DNA of 64,000 bases, from positions 62,001 through 126,000 of the forward strand of contig JAPEVF010000018.1 of NCBI GenBank assembly GCA_029747585.1. The letters are read 5' to 3'. Source of the DNA: Pleurotus djamor (taxonomy: Eukaryota; Basidiomycota; Agaricomycetes; Agaricales; Pleurotaceae). Below the pieces are notes generated by a model, which did no database searches, was not told the DNA's origin, and worked only from the letters and a program-made list of their open reading frames with translations. The position numbers and the translations under genes are program-made. Shown piece by piece: positions 1 to 11,017 of the stretch. Each line of letters starts with the position of its first letter. The stretch's first letter is position 1.

Positions 1-652
1 GAATATGTTTGGCCGAGGGCCGCTTTGTGAAGGTCGAGGGGATGGTATTGTGGGAGAAGGTGTCGTCGCAGATGCTGAAGCAGGTATAGCAGGCGTCGGG
101 GGCGATATTACGGGTGGTAACAGACTATAATTCTCCGGGGCCAATAAAGGACCTAAGAGAGATACGAATTCTTCATGGGTTATGTCTGGCAGGGGATTGT
201 GATTCACCACCGTTCGTGAATCGTCCTCGGCTAGGCAAATTTCGTCACTGAATCAGCAAAACTTCGGACATGGTCAGCGGGAAGGTTTACTCACCAGAAT
301 GCATGACCCATGCAGTGGGCACACCAGAATTCTTCCAGATTTTGCAATATCGCGTCGTTACACCTTCCGTCTCCAAGTCCTGTACTATCATAGATCCTTC
401 GTCATTTCCGCCCAAAGAGGCGACCAGAACAGCTTCCACCGCCGGAAACTGAGCCAGAATGGACAACACGGTGCTCGCTGATCCTCCACGCGTCTTGGCC
501 ACCGAATGGGCGCGTACCACCGTCGACGGCGCCGGGTATGAGGGTATAGAGAGGGTATATGTCTGGAAGAGCGTTCCCGACGCGACGACACGCAGTGGCC
601 GAAACATAGGATTCAGAAACTGAATGTCTTGGTCGCGACGCAGCTTGGCCAT
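1..652 (-). CDS. PfkB-family sugar kinase (ketohexokinase-like), 3' end outside window
   Basis: N-terminal part of a ribokinase-fold kinase read right to left. The first exon runs from 652 (or an internal Met at 607) to 295. It has the PfkB N-terminal Gly-rich stretch (KTRGGSASTVLSILAQFP), used for sugar binding, and then VASLGGNDEG. A GTGAGT donor at 294 and a CCTAG acceptor ending at 231 keep the frame and join MHS to AEDDSRTVVNHNPLP. The SRTVVNHNPLPD stretch matches the SRTI..Y..LP segment of ketohexokinase-type PfkB proteins. Exon 2 is open to base 1 and Pro/Ser-rich at the end, so the ATP-binding GAGD part lies outside. By family it should phosphorylate a sugar or nucleoside with ATP in the cytosol; the substrate cannot be told. 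The Met at 607 (MFRPLRVVASG) is the more conventional start. Confidence 0.72.
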
Positions 653-1017
653 TGTAAAAGTACTGAGTTCCTGCCAGACACGTAGGAGATGGTCTACGAG
701 AATTGGCTCTGTTTCTGGTAGAGCCGGGTATCGAGGGTATCGAGGTGTGATGGGTGATAGTAATGATGAAGGAGCCGGTCAATTGGTTATTCCCTGGCTC
801 CTCGCATCCAATATATGTATGACTTACCCCTAGCCTTGCCTTTCCACATTCCGAGTATAATCCTTTGGCTTGAATGTATGGAAAGTGAGGTCAATGAGGG
901 GAGGAGAGCCAACTTCTTCACATGCTTTCAGCATCTTGTTCTGGAAAAGAAAATGAAAGGTACCAAGCCAAACAATATTCAAGTATGCAGCCGAGTAAGT
1001 AAGAACAAGAAAGGTAT
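653..1017. other. Intergenic, kinase promoter side / ACL4 3' side
   Basis: Carries the upstream region of the minus-strand kinase and the 3' end of the minus-strand TPR gene. Only short, unconserved open frames are present and I see no coding signal, RNA gene or repeat. Confidence 0.5.
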
Positions 1018-2365
1018 TCAAGACATCTCAACATCCTCGTCCCCACTGTCTTCTACATCTTCCCAGCCACCTTCTTCTTCGCCGTCATCTTCCGCGGGAG
1101 AAGATTTGATCCCGAGGGCCTCGAGATTAGCTATAAGCTCTCGGGCATGTTCCAATAACGGAGCATCGGGGTGTTCTTGATTGGTGTGTAGCTAGGATTT
1201 GTCGTAAGTGATGTCCGGGGGAAGAAGCAGCACAAACTTACGACGACACACGTGTCCAAGCAATCTCTTGCGTCCTTTGCGAGCTCTGCCCAAGTCATTT
1301 CATCAAAAGAACCACCATGTTCTTTCGCCTGTTCACCCATCAAGTAAAAACACCAGCCTTCCAGGTACCAGGCCTCGACATCCTGGTCATCGGTCTCCAT
1401 TATGTCCTTGAGTACTAGCAGCGCAGGTGTGAATAATGCCAACTCTAGGAATAGCCTGACGGTCGAGAGTCGAGAAGGTAAAGGGGGTATCCGTGGATCA
1501 TCTGAAGAGTGCTGAGCGGAATTCGCGTATAGGGAGTGAGAGAGGAGACTCACCTGGATCAAGGTCTTTCCATGCCATCCAGGATTTTTCTATGCAAGCT
1601 TTGGCATCATCTGGACGCTGCTGCGACATCCTCACAGATGCGAGGGCCTGTAAAGCCTCTGCATTTCCAGGATCCACTTGAAGCGCGGTATTGATCAGAG
1701 CTTCGCATGTTTTTTCGGCCTCTGCTTCGAAGCTGGACGGAAGTCAGATGAGACATTGAGCTTCCACAAGGTTGACAGAAGCTTACCAGAGATCGTATGA
1801 GGGGTCCATCCATATTTCTACCATAGCAATCAATGCTCGAACTGTATTGCTTTTGAGTTCAGCATCATCATCTGTCCCTCTTGATCCATTTGCCCGCTCT
1901 TTGCCTTTAAGCTGGACGGTAAAGAGATCGATGGCGCTCTGGTAGTATCGGAGAGCAGAACGGGGTTCCTCGTCACTTAATTGCGCGAGATAGAGGTATG
2001 CCGATGGAGGTGGGGGTGAAGGAGCGTCAGGATTTGGAGGAACCAGAGACAAGAAAACCTAGAAAAATATGGACAGTGAATAACATCGCACGCGTCAGAT
2101 CAACCGTACACCAGCCAACCTCTTTCGCCTCCATCAGCTCTCCCGTCTCCAGCAGCGACACCCCGAGCATCTCCCTGGCGGCCACATTTTTGGGTTCCTG
2201 CTGCAATATCCGTTTCGCGAATTGCAGGGCCAGTTCGTAGTCACATTGCTCGATCAGAGATTCTGTTTTCTCCAGCAATGCCTGTACTGTTGGCTGCACC
2301 TTCGAATTTGAAGGTGAGTCTGTGGCTTTGGTGGCAGCCCGTTTCTTAGTTTTTAGGCGGCCCAT
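1018..2365 (-). CDS. ACL4: TPR protein, Acl4-like assembly chaperone of ribosomal protein L4
   Basis: Starts at 2365 (MGRLKTKKRAATKATDS) and ends with an acidic tail (GGWEDVEDSGDEDVEMS) at the TGA 1018-1020. TPR-like helices follow the start: ESLIEQCDYELALQFAKRIL, then AAREMLGVSLLETGELMEAKE. Later exons give SAYLYLAQLSDEEPRSALRYY, GNAEALQALASVRMSQQRPDD and the signature block DVEAWYLEGWCFYLMGE. Order, WYLEGWCFYLMGE and the acidic C-terminus match fungal Acl4 (S. cerevisiae YDR161W), a dedicated chaperone that binds nascent Rpl4 and escorts it to the nucleus for 60S assembly. A longer frame extends upstream to 2458, but it would nearly abut the divergent gene at 2464, so the internal Met was chosen. 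The first intron seems to use an unusual GTTGGC donor. Family assignment is by recall of motifs. Confidence 0.7.
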
Positions 2366-2463
2366 TAGATCGACGTTCAAGAAATTTGCCACTTTGAGCC
2401 CTGAATGGCGCGTTACGTAAGGCACGAGCCATTTTTCTTGCCTTGCTCGCTGTTGCACACGAT

Positions 2464-3730
2464 GATGGACGAGCCTGAACCTTCGACCACGCCAGATGGT
2501 CTTTTCTGGGAACGATTTGAGGCTTTTATGCAGAAATCTCTTCTCGACATAAAAGCCTTTTCTGAACGCGAGGACCTGTCTTACGAGGAGGTTTGTCTCT
2601 TCTCTCCTCGTCCATGACTACCAGCATTCGAATCATGGCAACCCTTCGGCGCAACCATCTATAGACGAAACGACGCGTCGCAGAATGGCACTATCGGCAA
2701 CTCTTTGAGAATCCTTGCGGTCTCGTCTCGTTGGAAGACGCCCAGCAAGTACGAGGTATTTCGTACCTTAGAACATCGTTCACTGTCCTGTTTCGTTAAT
2801 CTTGGTGTCTATATCCACTGGGGCTCAATTCAGTCCGCCAGGCTTTGGTGGAGGTATCGCAGACGCTGGAGTCGCTAAATCGACTTGTAGGGGTGCACTC
2901 ATTCTTCCTTGCCGTGAACCCTGCAAACGAGGATGACAAGGGGTTTCTGGGAGGTACCATTGTTGGTAGGGATTTTTGGCGGTGTCTGCGCGGCGGTGGG
3001 GATGCTGGTGCACGAGCGTTTCGTACATTCTGTGCAAAGCCACCTCCCCCTCTTCCAACACCGAATCCCCAATCCTCAGCTCCCGTTGTAGTTGCAGGTC
3101 CAAGGACAGCGCCCAAGGTCACACCTGCCACGGCTGTGAAGAACGAGTTGTATACTCTCGTACGAGACTCATTAAGGTGAGATCTCCATTGATTCTCCTT
3201 ACAAAAGCTTGACCTACGCCAATCTTAGGGCGATCAGTGGTGTTCGCAAAGCAGAGATGAAATGGACTGATCACGATCGACTTAGTGCATATCGTGTGCG
3301 CATCGTCGGCTGGCCCGATGAAATACCCAAGAAAAATCCATCAAGCTTACTTTCGAATCAAAACAAACACCTTCTCGCCCTTGCCAAAGCTGGGACTCTG
3401 AGATTCGTCCGTGACAACAACGAAATTCGCGGTGATGCTACGCTAGATGGCGGGGAGCAGAGCTCCGAGGAGGATCACCACGGTCTAGATGCCGCCATGG
3501 ATGAATACCTTTGGGCGGATGTGGAACCAGATATACCTCAGGTCTGTCGTGGCTTTGAATCTCGTCCATCGTGTTCCGACTCTCTGATACCTACCCACGA
3601 TGTATAGACTCCTTGGTCTCGTCCGTATGCTGCGGACGCAGGGCGCAGTACTTCTATACATCCTCAAGCGAAGGCCGAGGATGATCAAGGCATTGGACCT
3701 CGTAAAAGAGCTCGATCTGGTGAAAGTTGA
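2464..3730 (+). CDS. Uncharacterised protein with C-terminal basic NLS-like motif
   Basis: I do not recognise this protein. The chain starts MDEPEPSTTPDGLFWERFEAF at 2464. An intron ending CTATAG joins EE to TKRRVAEWHYRQLFENPCGLV, and a GTATTT donor leads into RQALVEVSQTLESLNRLVGVH. Later exons give a Pro-rich linker (KPPPPLPTPNPQSSAP), a charged domain (AEMKWTDHDRLSAYRVRIVGW) and DEYLWADVEPDIPQ. The last exon ends PRKRARSGES at the TGA 3728-3730. No signal peptide or membrane segment is visible; the basic KRAR end suggests a nuclear protein. It is divergently placed from ACL4 with about 98 bp between starts, so they probably share a promoter. All splice joins keep frame and remove stops, which supports a real gene. 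Confidence 0.6.
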
Positions 3731-3992
3731 TGTTACGAAATCTGCTCGTGTGGCTTGCTGTACGATACCTCTTCCTACTCTTAGAGCATGTACATGCCCG
3801 TGCGATGCCGCTATGTTATTTTAACCGAGTCATTTACACTGGGATGAGCCACGGAGCCTCAGTGTCCCCCGAGCCGACCCTGCAGAATAATGTCATCGTA
3901 CATGCGTGAGGCAGGGCGTTCGATCCGGCGGTGGCTCGTATTTCCATAAATAGGACGATAGTACTTCCTCCTGCTTTCTAACCCCCACCATC

Positions 3993-5419
3993 ATGTTCTC
4001 TTCGATTTTCTCGTGAGTTCTCTCCAATAATCTTCTGCAATTCCGGTCAGTTGAATCGACGCTACGTTCAAGTGGTCCCGTCGACCCCACTGCTCAGAAC
4101 TTCCATCCTGTTTCGTCGCGGTACGAAGAGAAGGATCTCTTTGGCGAGTTGGAGACCAAAGATCTCGAGTGGACGTGCCCCGGAAACTTTGCGACTGAGA
4201 CTCAGACATTCTATACGCTTGGAGATGATGGCACGTCTCTCATGTGTCAGGTTATCCATTCGGCCGTTGGGTGAGTTCCGTTGCAAACGCAGGAATCTTA
4301 GCGCTAATCTATCGCGTTGTCCTAGCGTTTGGTATCCTACCGTCCAGTTTACGTGCAGGATATACAACGCACAGAAGAACATCTCCGAATGGCGTTCTAT
4401 CAACGTATCCAACTTCACGGTCGTTCCTACGGACAAGCGATCCAGCAAGGCTGATCAATACTCCATCACACACAAATCTAAACCTGGCACTGATTACCCA
4501 GAGTCATATATCATCTCGGCCAACCTGGGGACCGATGTGCAGATCTCACTCGAGGTGCACCGACCCGTCGATATTCCTGCTTGGAAACTGGGTAAGGGGC
4601 CGAAGGGCGGGTTCTCATACTTTGGGCCTGACTTGGAGAAGCCGGAAGCCTATGTTGTCCATCGATTCTGGCCTCGCACCAAAGTCACTGGTCTGATCGT
4701 CCTCAATGGACATGCGAATCCCATACAGGGACCTGGGATGTACATCCACGCCATCCAAGGGATGCGCCCGAACCTCGTTGCGCAATCGTGGAACTTCGCC
4801 AACTTCCAAAGTGACGAACATGGAGGCTGCTCGGCGCTCCAGATGGAATTTATAACCCAATCGACACACGGAAAGAAGGGAAATGGCTCGGGGGGTGTTT
4901 CGGTCAGTGTTGGCTCGATTGTCGTTGGTGGGAAGTTGGTCAGCGTCACAGCGGAAACCAAGTGGCCTGGAGAAGCGAGTGAGGGTACCCTCGTCTCGCG
5001 CGCAACTCACTTGAACGGTGTCCACGACCCTGATACGGGTTACAACATGCCCAAGGAAATTCTCTTCGAATGGTCGGGTCCCTCTATTGTCCCCAACGCG
5101 AGCGGTACAGTCAAGGCCTCAGTCAAAGGGGAGTATGGAGACCTTGAAAATCCCAAGGGTTTGATTCAAAAGGTCGACTTCCTCGCTGAAATACCTTATG
5201 CCATCAAGATGGTGGTCAACTACGTCGCTCAAACCAAGCCATACATGTACCAGGTGCGCAGTCGAGTGGCGTTTTTCTTTGATGTGAAGCTGAGTAATCT
5301 CCTTTCATTAGTGGGTAAATCCAGCGACCTTGTCGGTGACTGGACCTGAATCGGTCGTCCCCGGCTCCAGCCTTGAAGCAAAAGGCTTGTTGTACAACGA
5401 GGCGACCTTCATTTCATGA
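3993..5419 (+). CDS. SVF1: Svf1-like survival factor / ceramide carrier
   Basis: Starts MFSSIFS at 3993. An intron with GTGAGT donor at about 4013 joins to GPVDPTAQNFHPVSS, followed by the Svf1 hallmark DLEWTCPGNFATETQTFYTL. A second intron (GTGAGT at 4271) leads to VWYPTVQFTCRIYN, and the remaining double lipocalin-like body is nearly intact in one exon (HRFWPRTKVTGLIV, GMYIHAIQGMRPNLVAQSWN). The last intron follows YMYQ and the protein ends VPGSSLEAKGLLYNEATFIS at TGA 5417-5419. Svf1 proteins protect yeast from oxidative and cold stress and were more recently shown to carry ceramide between ER and Golgi. The N-terminal MFSSIFS is hydrophobic and could form the amphipathic membrane-binding helix known for yeast Svf1; that is inference. 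Confidence 0.9.
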
Positions 5420-5637
5420 GCTGGATGCGCCGCAGTGCCTACGATATACATACACACAGAGTTTACGATTTTCATGATGGCATTCAAATACTTTAGTAGT
5501 TTGTAATCTCGCCCCTGTACATTAGGCCCGTTGGCACGTGTCTCGGCGGTGTTGTTTCCCCAGTAGGTTTTCGGTAGCGTGCGTTGATCTCAGAATATAT
5601 AACTTCCTGGACGCGAGTCACCACCGTACAATGTGCA

Positions 5638-7485
5638 ATGTGGTCGTCATTGCGGACAACCTCGAAACTGCTCTCCTCGTCGACCTCTTTGTGTAGGCGA
5701 CATGTCTTCGCTTCAACGCTGGCACACAGGCCGATAGGCCACCTTGCCTATCGCTCGCCCCCCTTAACGCTGCAACAATCGTCACAGTATCGTATACGAA
5801 ACCCCCATCTCCAAAGTCTCGCAGCTTTCCATTCGACATCAAGAAGAGAAGGCGTGCCGCACATATTAATTGGTATATTCAAGGTATTCTAGTATCATTA
5901 ACTGTCTTCATGGATGCAGCACTAAGAGACCAGTTCAACAGAGTTCAGCTGCGCTGGAAGCGGTCCGTACAGCTGCTCGGATTGCGTTGACATTCATTCC
6001 TGTGATCCTCATAAAAAACCACAAATCCCGCTACTGGCTTAAGAAGGCTGAAGTGCACGGGATACCGACGTCGGAGGAGAAGAAGGCGAAGTTACTCCAT
6101 TACATTCGGAAACGCACTTTGCTGCTTCACTTTCTATTTTTCGTCCCTGTAGTTGCCTTCTGGGTAACTATCATAGCCAGCTTGGAGCGGACACCCATAA
6201 CGGGACGGTGCGTGATGTACCAACTTGTCTGTAAACTCTGTCTGACAGTAGCCATCAGCATCCGACTCATCATCTTGTCTCCGGAAGAAGAGGATGAGAT
6301 AGCCTCGCAACTTGCTGGACCAGGCTGGTATCGCGCTGTCCATGAAATTCTATCAGAAGACGGTCCTCCTTCGTTGATACCTACGAATGATTGGCGCTAT
6401 ATCTGGGTTCGGGATACGCTACGTGGCCTCGAAACAGCGCTCCCTATACTACAGAAAGAGCGCCTCCTCGAAGACGCTTGGGTAGAAAGCGATCCAGAAG
6501 ACCATCCTCTTCCCCCACCAGCGAAATACCCCCTAAAGCCACGACCAAGGGGATCAGAAATGCTATGGCGTTTCTGCGAGTCGTTATCCGAACGAAATAC
6601 CCCAGAACTACCCCATGCTTCCACAGGACCTCCATATTCTCTTCTCCTTGTAGAGAAACCTGAAGCATCGAACGCATTCTCCTACGGGTTTGGTCCTAAC
6701 GGAGGTGGCGGAGTCGTTGTGTACTCCGGGTTTCTGGATGAAATTCTAGCCCGTCAACCACCTTCCGGTGTACCCCCTTTACAAGTGGAAGAACCCTCAT
6801 CCTGGTGGTCTTCCCTTGTGACCATACTGGTCGGTCGACCACCCCTTCCGTCGAAGCCAGTCCCAACGCCGCAGCAAACGGCTGATCTCGCAGTCTTGCT
6901 TGCTCACGAGCTGTCCCATCTCGTACTCTCGCATCATTTGGAAACCCTTTCCTCGGGTTCAATCATCATACCTGGGTTTATCTCCTTTGCAGCCGATATC
7001 CTCCGCACCGTCCTCTTCCCTGTTACCATGTTGTTCGGCCCGTTCGTCAACGATGCTGTCGCTCAACTCGGAAAAGTGGGTTCGATAGAGTTGGTCAAAC
7101 TCGGAGAATACTGTACCAGTATGAAACAAGAGCTGGAAGCTGACGTCGTGTCGACAAGGTATCGTCGTTCCCTCTTTCACAATCATCCGTCTGTGTCCGT
7201 TCAATTACTCACCAATTTGATAACAGGATACTAGCCCATGCTGGCTACGATGCTCGACACGCTGTCCGTTTCTGGGAAGAACGCATTAACGTCACAATGC
7301 CCGAGTGTGGCCATGCTGACATACCAAAAACTGGGATTGATGCGCTTCCTCGAAGAATCATGGGCTCAACACATCCCGTGAACGATATTCGAGTGGAGAA
7401 GTTGAGAGCTGAGCTCGATCGATGGGAAACGGAGAGACAGGCTGCTTTACATCGGCGAGCCAGTTTGCTTTCACCGCATGAATGA
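5638..7485 (+). CDS. M48-family mitochondrial metalloprotease, Oma1-like
   Basis: The start at 5638 gives a presequence rich in Arg/Ser (MWSSLRTTSKLLSSSTSLCRR) as expected for mitochondrial import. One short intron (AAG|GTATTC to CTAAG, about 5884-5927) keeps frame into RPVQQSSAALEAVRTAARIA. There is a membrane segment LLHFLFFVPVVAFWVTIIASL (about 6118-6180). The zinc motif HELSH lies in AVLLAHELSHLVLSHHLE at about 6905-6919 and the third ligand in ELEADVVSTR at about 7130-7144. After a final intron the protein continues ILAHAGYDARHAVRFWEERI and stops at 7485. M48C members such as Oma1 cleave inner-membrane proteins under stress. A Pro-rich insert (about 6480-6550) and a loop before the active site are longer than in yeast Oma1. 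Family is sure; Oma1 orthology is likely but not proven. Confidence 0.85.
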
Positions 7486-7845
7486 TTTACCTCCGCATCT
7501 GTAGTTCCTTTTCTAAGTAACCGCCTTCCTTTCCTTTCATTCTGTAGGTATTTGGTTCTCTTCATATTTAAACCCCCCACTCTGGGCTCTCGTGTATAGA
7601 CTGCTGTGCTTTATGTAAGTAAGGTCAATAAGATCATAACTACTAGATATGTGCTCCAAAACCACTCAGAAGTGTCCTGCATCATGATGGTGAGCACTAT
7701 TAGTATGTCCCAATGAATCCAAAAGAATGTGTTGTATTGCGCTAGGTATCACAACGTACAAGGGTATGAAATTGGGCACGTAAGAGTACAGAATTAGTGG
7801 TGTTACAATTTTGGCTTTCCTCTCCGACTGAGTTCTACTGATGTT
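7486..7845. other. Intergenic between convergent genes
   Basis: The 3' ends of the M48 protease and of the secreted modular protein face each other here. The stretch is AT-richer than the coding DNA and holds only chance frames. No repeat or RNA gene seen. Confidence 0.55.
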
Positions 7846-10300
7846 TTAGCCTGCGTTGGCTCTGCATTGCTCGCCTTGTCGCGAACAGTTCTGGACAGTC
7901 AAGTCTCCTTGGTTGTTTGACGCATTAGCAGCGTTGGAACATTCATTCACTTGAATATCACTAAAACGCCATGTCGTTAGGGGGAAAGAGAACCTTGAAG
8001 AGTTGATGAGACAAACCATGACCGTCTCAGTGCATCATTCAAATTGTTGAAGGTATTTCCTTGAACTTGGAAGCGACCATTGCCTGCATCCGTTACAGAC
8101 GGTGCCCGGATGCCACCGAGCGAACCGTTGAACGTCTGAAGGTTGCCATCGTCATTGTTGTTCCCATTATTGCCGTTCCCGCCGTTGTTACTCGGTGGGG
8201 TGGGCGTAGGCGTTGGGGTCTAGTAGGAAACCAACATCAACATCTGTATCTTGTCGGTATATAAAAGTCCATGTGTCGACTTACCGGTGTTGTCCGTGTG
8301 CTTGTTGGAGAAGGTGTCGGAGTCGTTCGAGTCGTCGAGGTGGCACTCGCTCCTCCTCCTCCGTTGTTCCCGTTCCCACTGTCTGCGTCATTGACCGGTT
8401 GTATCGCAGCGAAATTGGTGCTTAATCCGAACGCAGCGTTGAAAGCATCAGCTTGAGCACCCGTATTACTAGCAGCAGCAGAAGCGGCAGAGCTGGCGGT
8501 GTTACAGTTGTTGATAGCTGTCTGGTCGGCTCTACACGATCCAGAGAGGGCATTACAGATAGCTCGAGCCACGGTGCCGACGTCTCGCGATGAGGCTTGG
8601 TTGTAAGAGGCTAGAGAAAAGAAATGATCAACGCACTGAATCACCACCAAAACAACAAAGCGTAGAAAGAGAGTACATACATCTGTCAGCAGGTTGGAAG
8701 CTCGTCTCCCGTCTCCCACCAAAGCCAGTTCCAAATTGAATAGCAGGGGTACTACAACTTCCAAAGTCCCCAAATCCAGTGGCAGGCGCCGACGTAACCG
8801 AAGCAGCAAGTGACGTCCCCGATGGTGTAGGGTTGGTCGTAGCAGACGAGGCGGGGAGCGAAGCCGACTCAGTACGATCCCGATCGAGTCCCGTACCAGG
8901 TATGGGGTTACCATTTTCGTCGAGCGAGGTGACGTCTGCGAATTTGGTTGGGATGCCGAATTGATCGTTGAACATGTCTGCTTGGGCGCCGGTGCCATTG
9001 CGAGCGGAGGAAGCAGCGGATCTGGCTGAGGCACAGACGCTCCTGGCTTTGTCGTCTGCGCGACAAAGGTTGACGAGGGCTTCACAGATAAACTCTGCAA
9101 TGGTGTCGATACTTTCAGAAGATTGGCGGTTGAATGATACTGCAGAAAAAAATAGCTTCAGCTTCCGTTCATCAGTGGGAACTGAGGGGATACTCACTTC
9201 TATCTGCGGGTCGGAAGCTGGTCCCTCTACGACCGTCAAAGCCAGCGCCGAATTCGATTTGAGGAACTGAGCACGACCCAAAATCGCCAACGTCTGCGGT
9301 GGGGATCGGAGTTGATGATGTTGAAGTGGGAGTGGGACCAGGTGCATTGCCGCCAGCGGTTACGGTGACTGCATCTGTCGGTAAGTCGGGTGTATCCCCA
9401 GTCACTGAGATCGTGATGGCGGTGGGACAGGCAGTGTCAGTGCCAGTAGAATCTTCGGAGTCCGCTACGACGAATACAGGGATCCCATCGAGTCCATCAT
9501 TCTCATGATGCTCGCTGCGCAGAGGAAGTTAGGCAAACTATCCACAAATATTTGTTGACATGCAAGCTTACTGAGGAATATGACAGAGTGGGAAAGTGTT
9601 TTGTTGATCGCCTCTGTGGACGGTCGATTCGCTCGCAGGGTCGAAGAATAAATCTGGGTCATTGTCAGGATCTTGAGCCTGGACTAATCCGAAGAGCTCA
9701 GAATTCCGCGGGGGCCGTTGACAAAAGACTGAGTTTCTCAGAATTGGGGGGTCAGTAGAGGTGTCCTTAACAGTGAAGGGGAATGAAAATGAATTTTGAG
9801 ATGAAACGAGAGGTCATCAATGTGCTTACGGGCGGTGTATTTTTCTCGGCTTGACGATATTCTATTGCGACAGCGATCATATTCGCCTGTGTACTGGCGT
9901 CGAACTGTCGGCTAGCATCTAAGAAGTTGGAACATACATGGAGTACATGAGACTTGGACTGAAGGGTAGAGTTATCGCACGTACCTATGATAGTGTCTGC
10001 GAAGTCTTGCTGCGAGCACTCTGGCTGATCGGCCAGTAATGGTACAACCGCTTCTATAGCGAGCTGGCCACAAACTTCGTCTGGACAAGCACTGCGAAGT
10101 TTAGAAAGAACACCAGGGTGCTCTTGATCTGTTCCCATCCATGAATTAACGCAAAAAGAGCGCGGCGTGACGAGTTACTAACCCAGACGTCGGGGGTAAA
10201 GGAAGACAGCTCTATTATCTCGCTGCAGCCATCGTTCACGTCCAAGGACGTTGTTAAAAAGCGAGGCGGTGATATAGACCCAAAATAATCTGGCAAGCAT
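7846..10300 (-). CDS. Secreted modular Cys-repeat protein with Ser/Thr-Pro linkers
   Basis: Reads right to left from an ATG at 10300 with a signal peptide (MLARLFWVYITASLFNNVLG) to TAA 7846-7848. About ten small exons; for example CTG G|GTTAGT joins to AT CAA GAG in frame. The first Cys segment is CPDEVCGQLAIEAVVPLL...QPECSQQDF. Two clear copies of a roughly 110-residue module follow: DFGSCSVPQIEFGAGFDGRR...AEFICEALVNLCRADD...GTGAQADMFNDQFG, and DFGSCSTPAIQFGTGFGGRR...ARAICNALSGSCRADQ...NTGAQADAFNAAFG. Linkers are Thr/Ser/Pro-rich (TPTPSPTSTRT), probably O-glycosylated. The C-terminus has the basidiomycete domain DGNLQTFNGSLGG...GNTFNNLNDALRRSC and ends CSRQGEQCRANAG. Similar modules occur in uncharacterised agaricomycete secreted proteins; function is unknown. 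No GPI tail is visible. Confidence 0.75.
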
Positions 10301-11017
10301 CAGGAATTTCTACTTGATGTACAGAATCTTTGCTCCACTAGCGGGAGCTGTTAAACGAGTGTGGGGAAATGAGTGTTTTGTGTTTGAGCCTCCAAGCCGA
10401 ATGACGAGGAGGAGGAGGGTCGCTCAGCGACTGCGTGGGGGCGGTGATCGATGACTGACGGTGGAAGGAGGAGAAAGCTCGCACTCAAGTCGCATTTCGG
10501 ATTTGTATATATAAGTCGCGAGGTTTTTCGGTTGGTTGCCAGAGCTCTACGAAGTGCCTATGTCGTTTTCCAGAAAACCCGAATCTAAACCATCAAGGGT
10601 TCCCAAGACAAGTGCGGGAACTTGACTGAGCTTGTGCGGCTGGGAACGCTTTGAGTGGTAGCCGGTATCCAGGCACCCCTCCGAGAATTTATCCGCACCA
10701 CCACGGGCAAAGACAGAACGAATGCAACAATAGAGATCGCTAGGAGACGTGTGAGCGCTGCGAAAAATCGAGATAAATGTCGAGGAATCCGCAGGCTTCC
10801 GCAGGTCAAAAAGTCAGCCCCCGTAGTCCTGTAAAGCCAATTTGGTTGGAAAAAATCGAGAGAAAAAGTCATTCAGGGCTTAGGCGACGGTTCGGAGGAC
10901 GCCACAGGCGGTGGGAGCGGAAGAACATGCCCACGTTCCGTTGTAAATAATGGCAAATAACACGAACGCGTCTTCCCGATCGTGGTGACATTGCTTGGCT
11001 TTCCGAACCACCTTCCA
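10301..11017. promoter_or_regulatory. Divergent promoter region with TATATATAAG element
   Basis: Separates the secreted protein (minus, start 10300) from RNase H2A (plus, start 11018). A near-palindromic TATATATAAG lies at about 10506-10515 and could serve as TATA box in either direction, leaving a roughly 200 b leader for the minus gene. A minus frame at 10585-10872 encodes a hydrophobic stretch, but it has no recognisable family and I do not call it a gene. Confidence 0.4.

Noticed and set aside
3905..3930. GTTCGATCC resembling a tRNA T-arm
   Set aside because: No matching acceptor or anticodon stems around it; no tRNA could be folded by eye.
10585..10872. Minus-strand frame with a hydrophobic stretch in the divergent promoter region
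   Set aside because: No family, no signal-peptide context, lies between two well-placed gene starts; likely chance.
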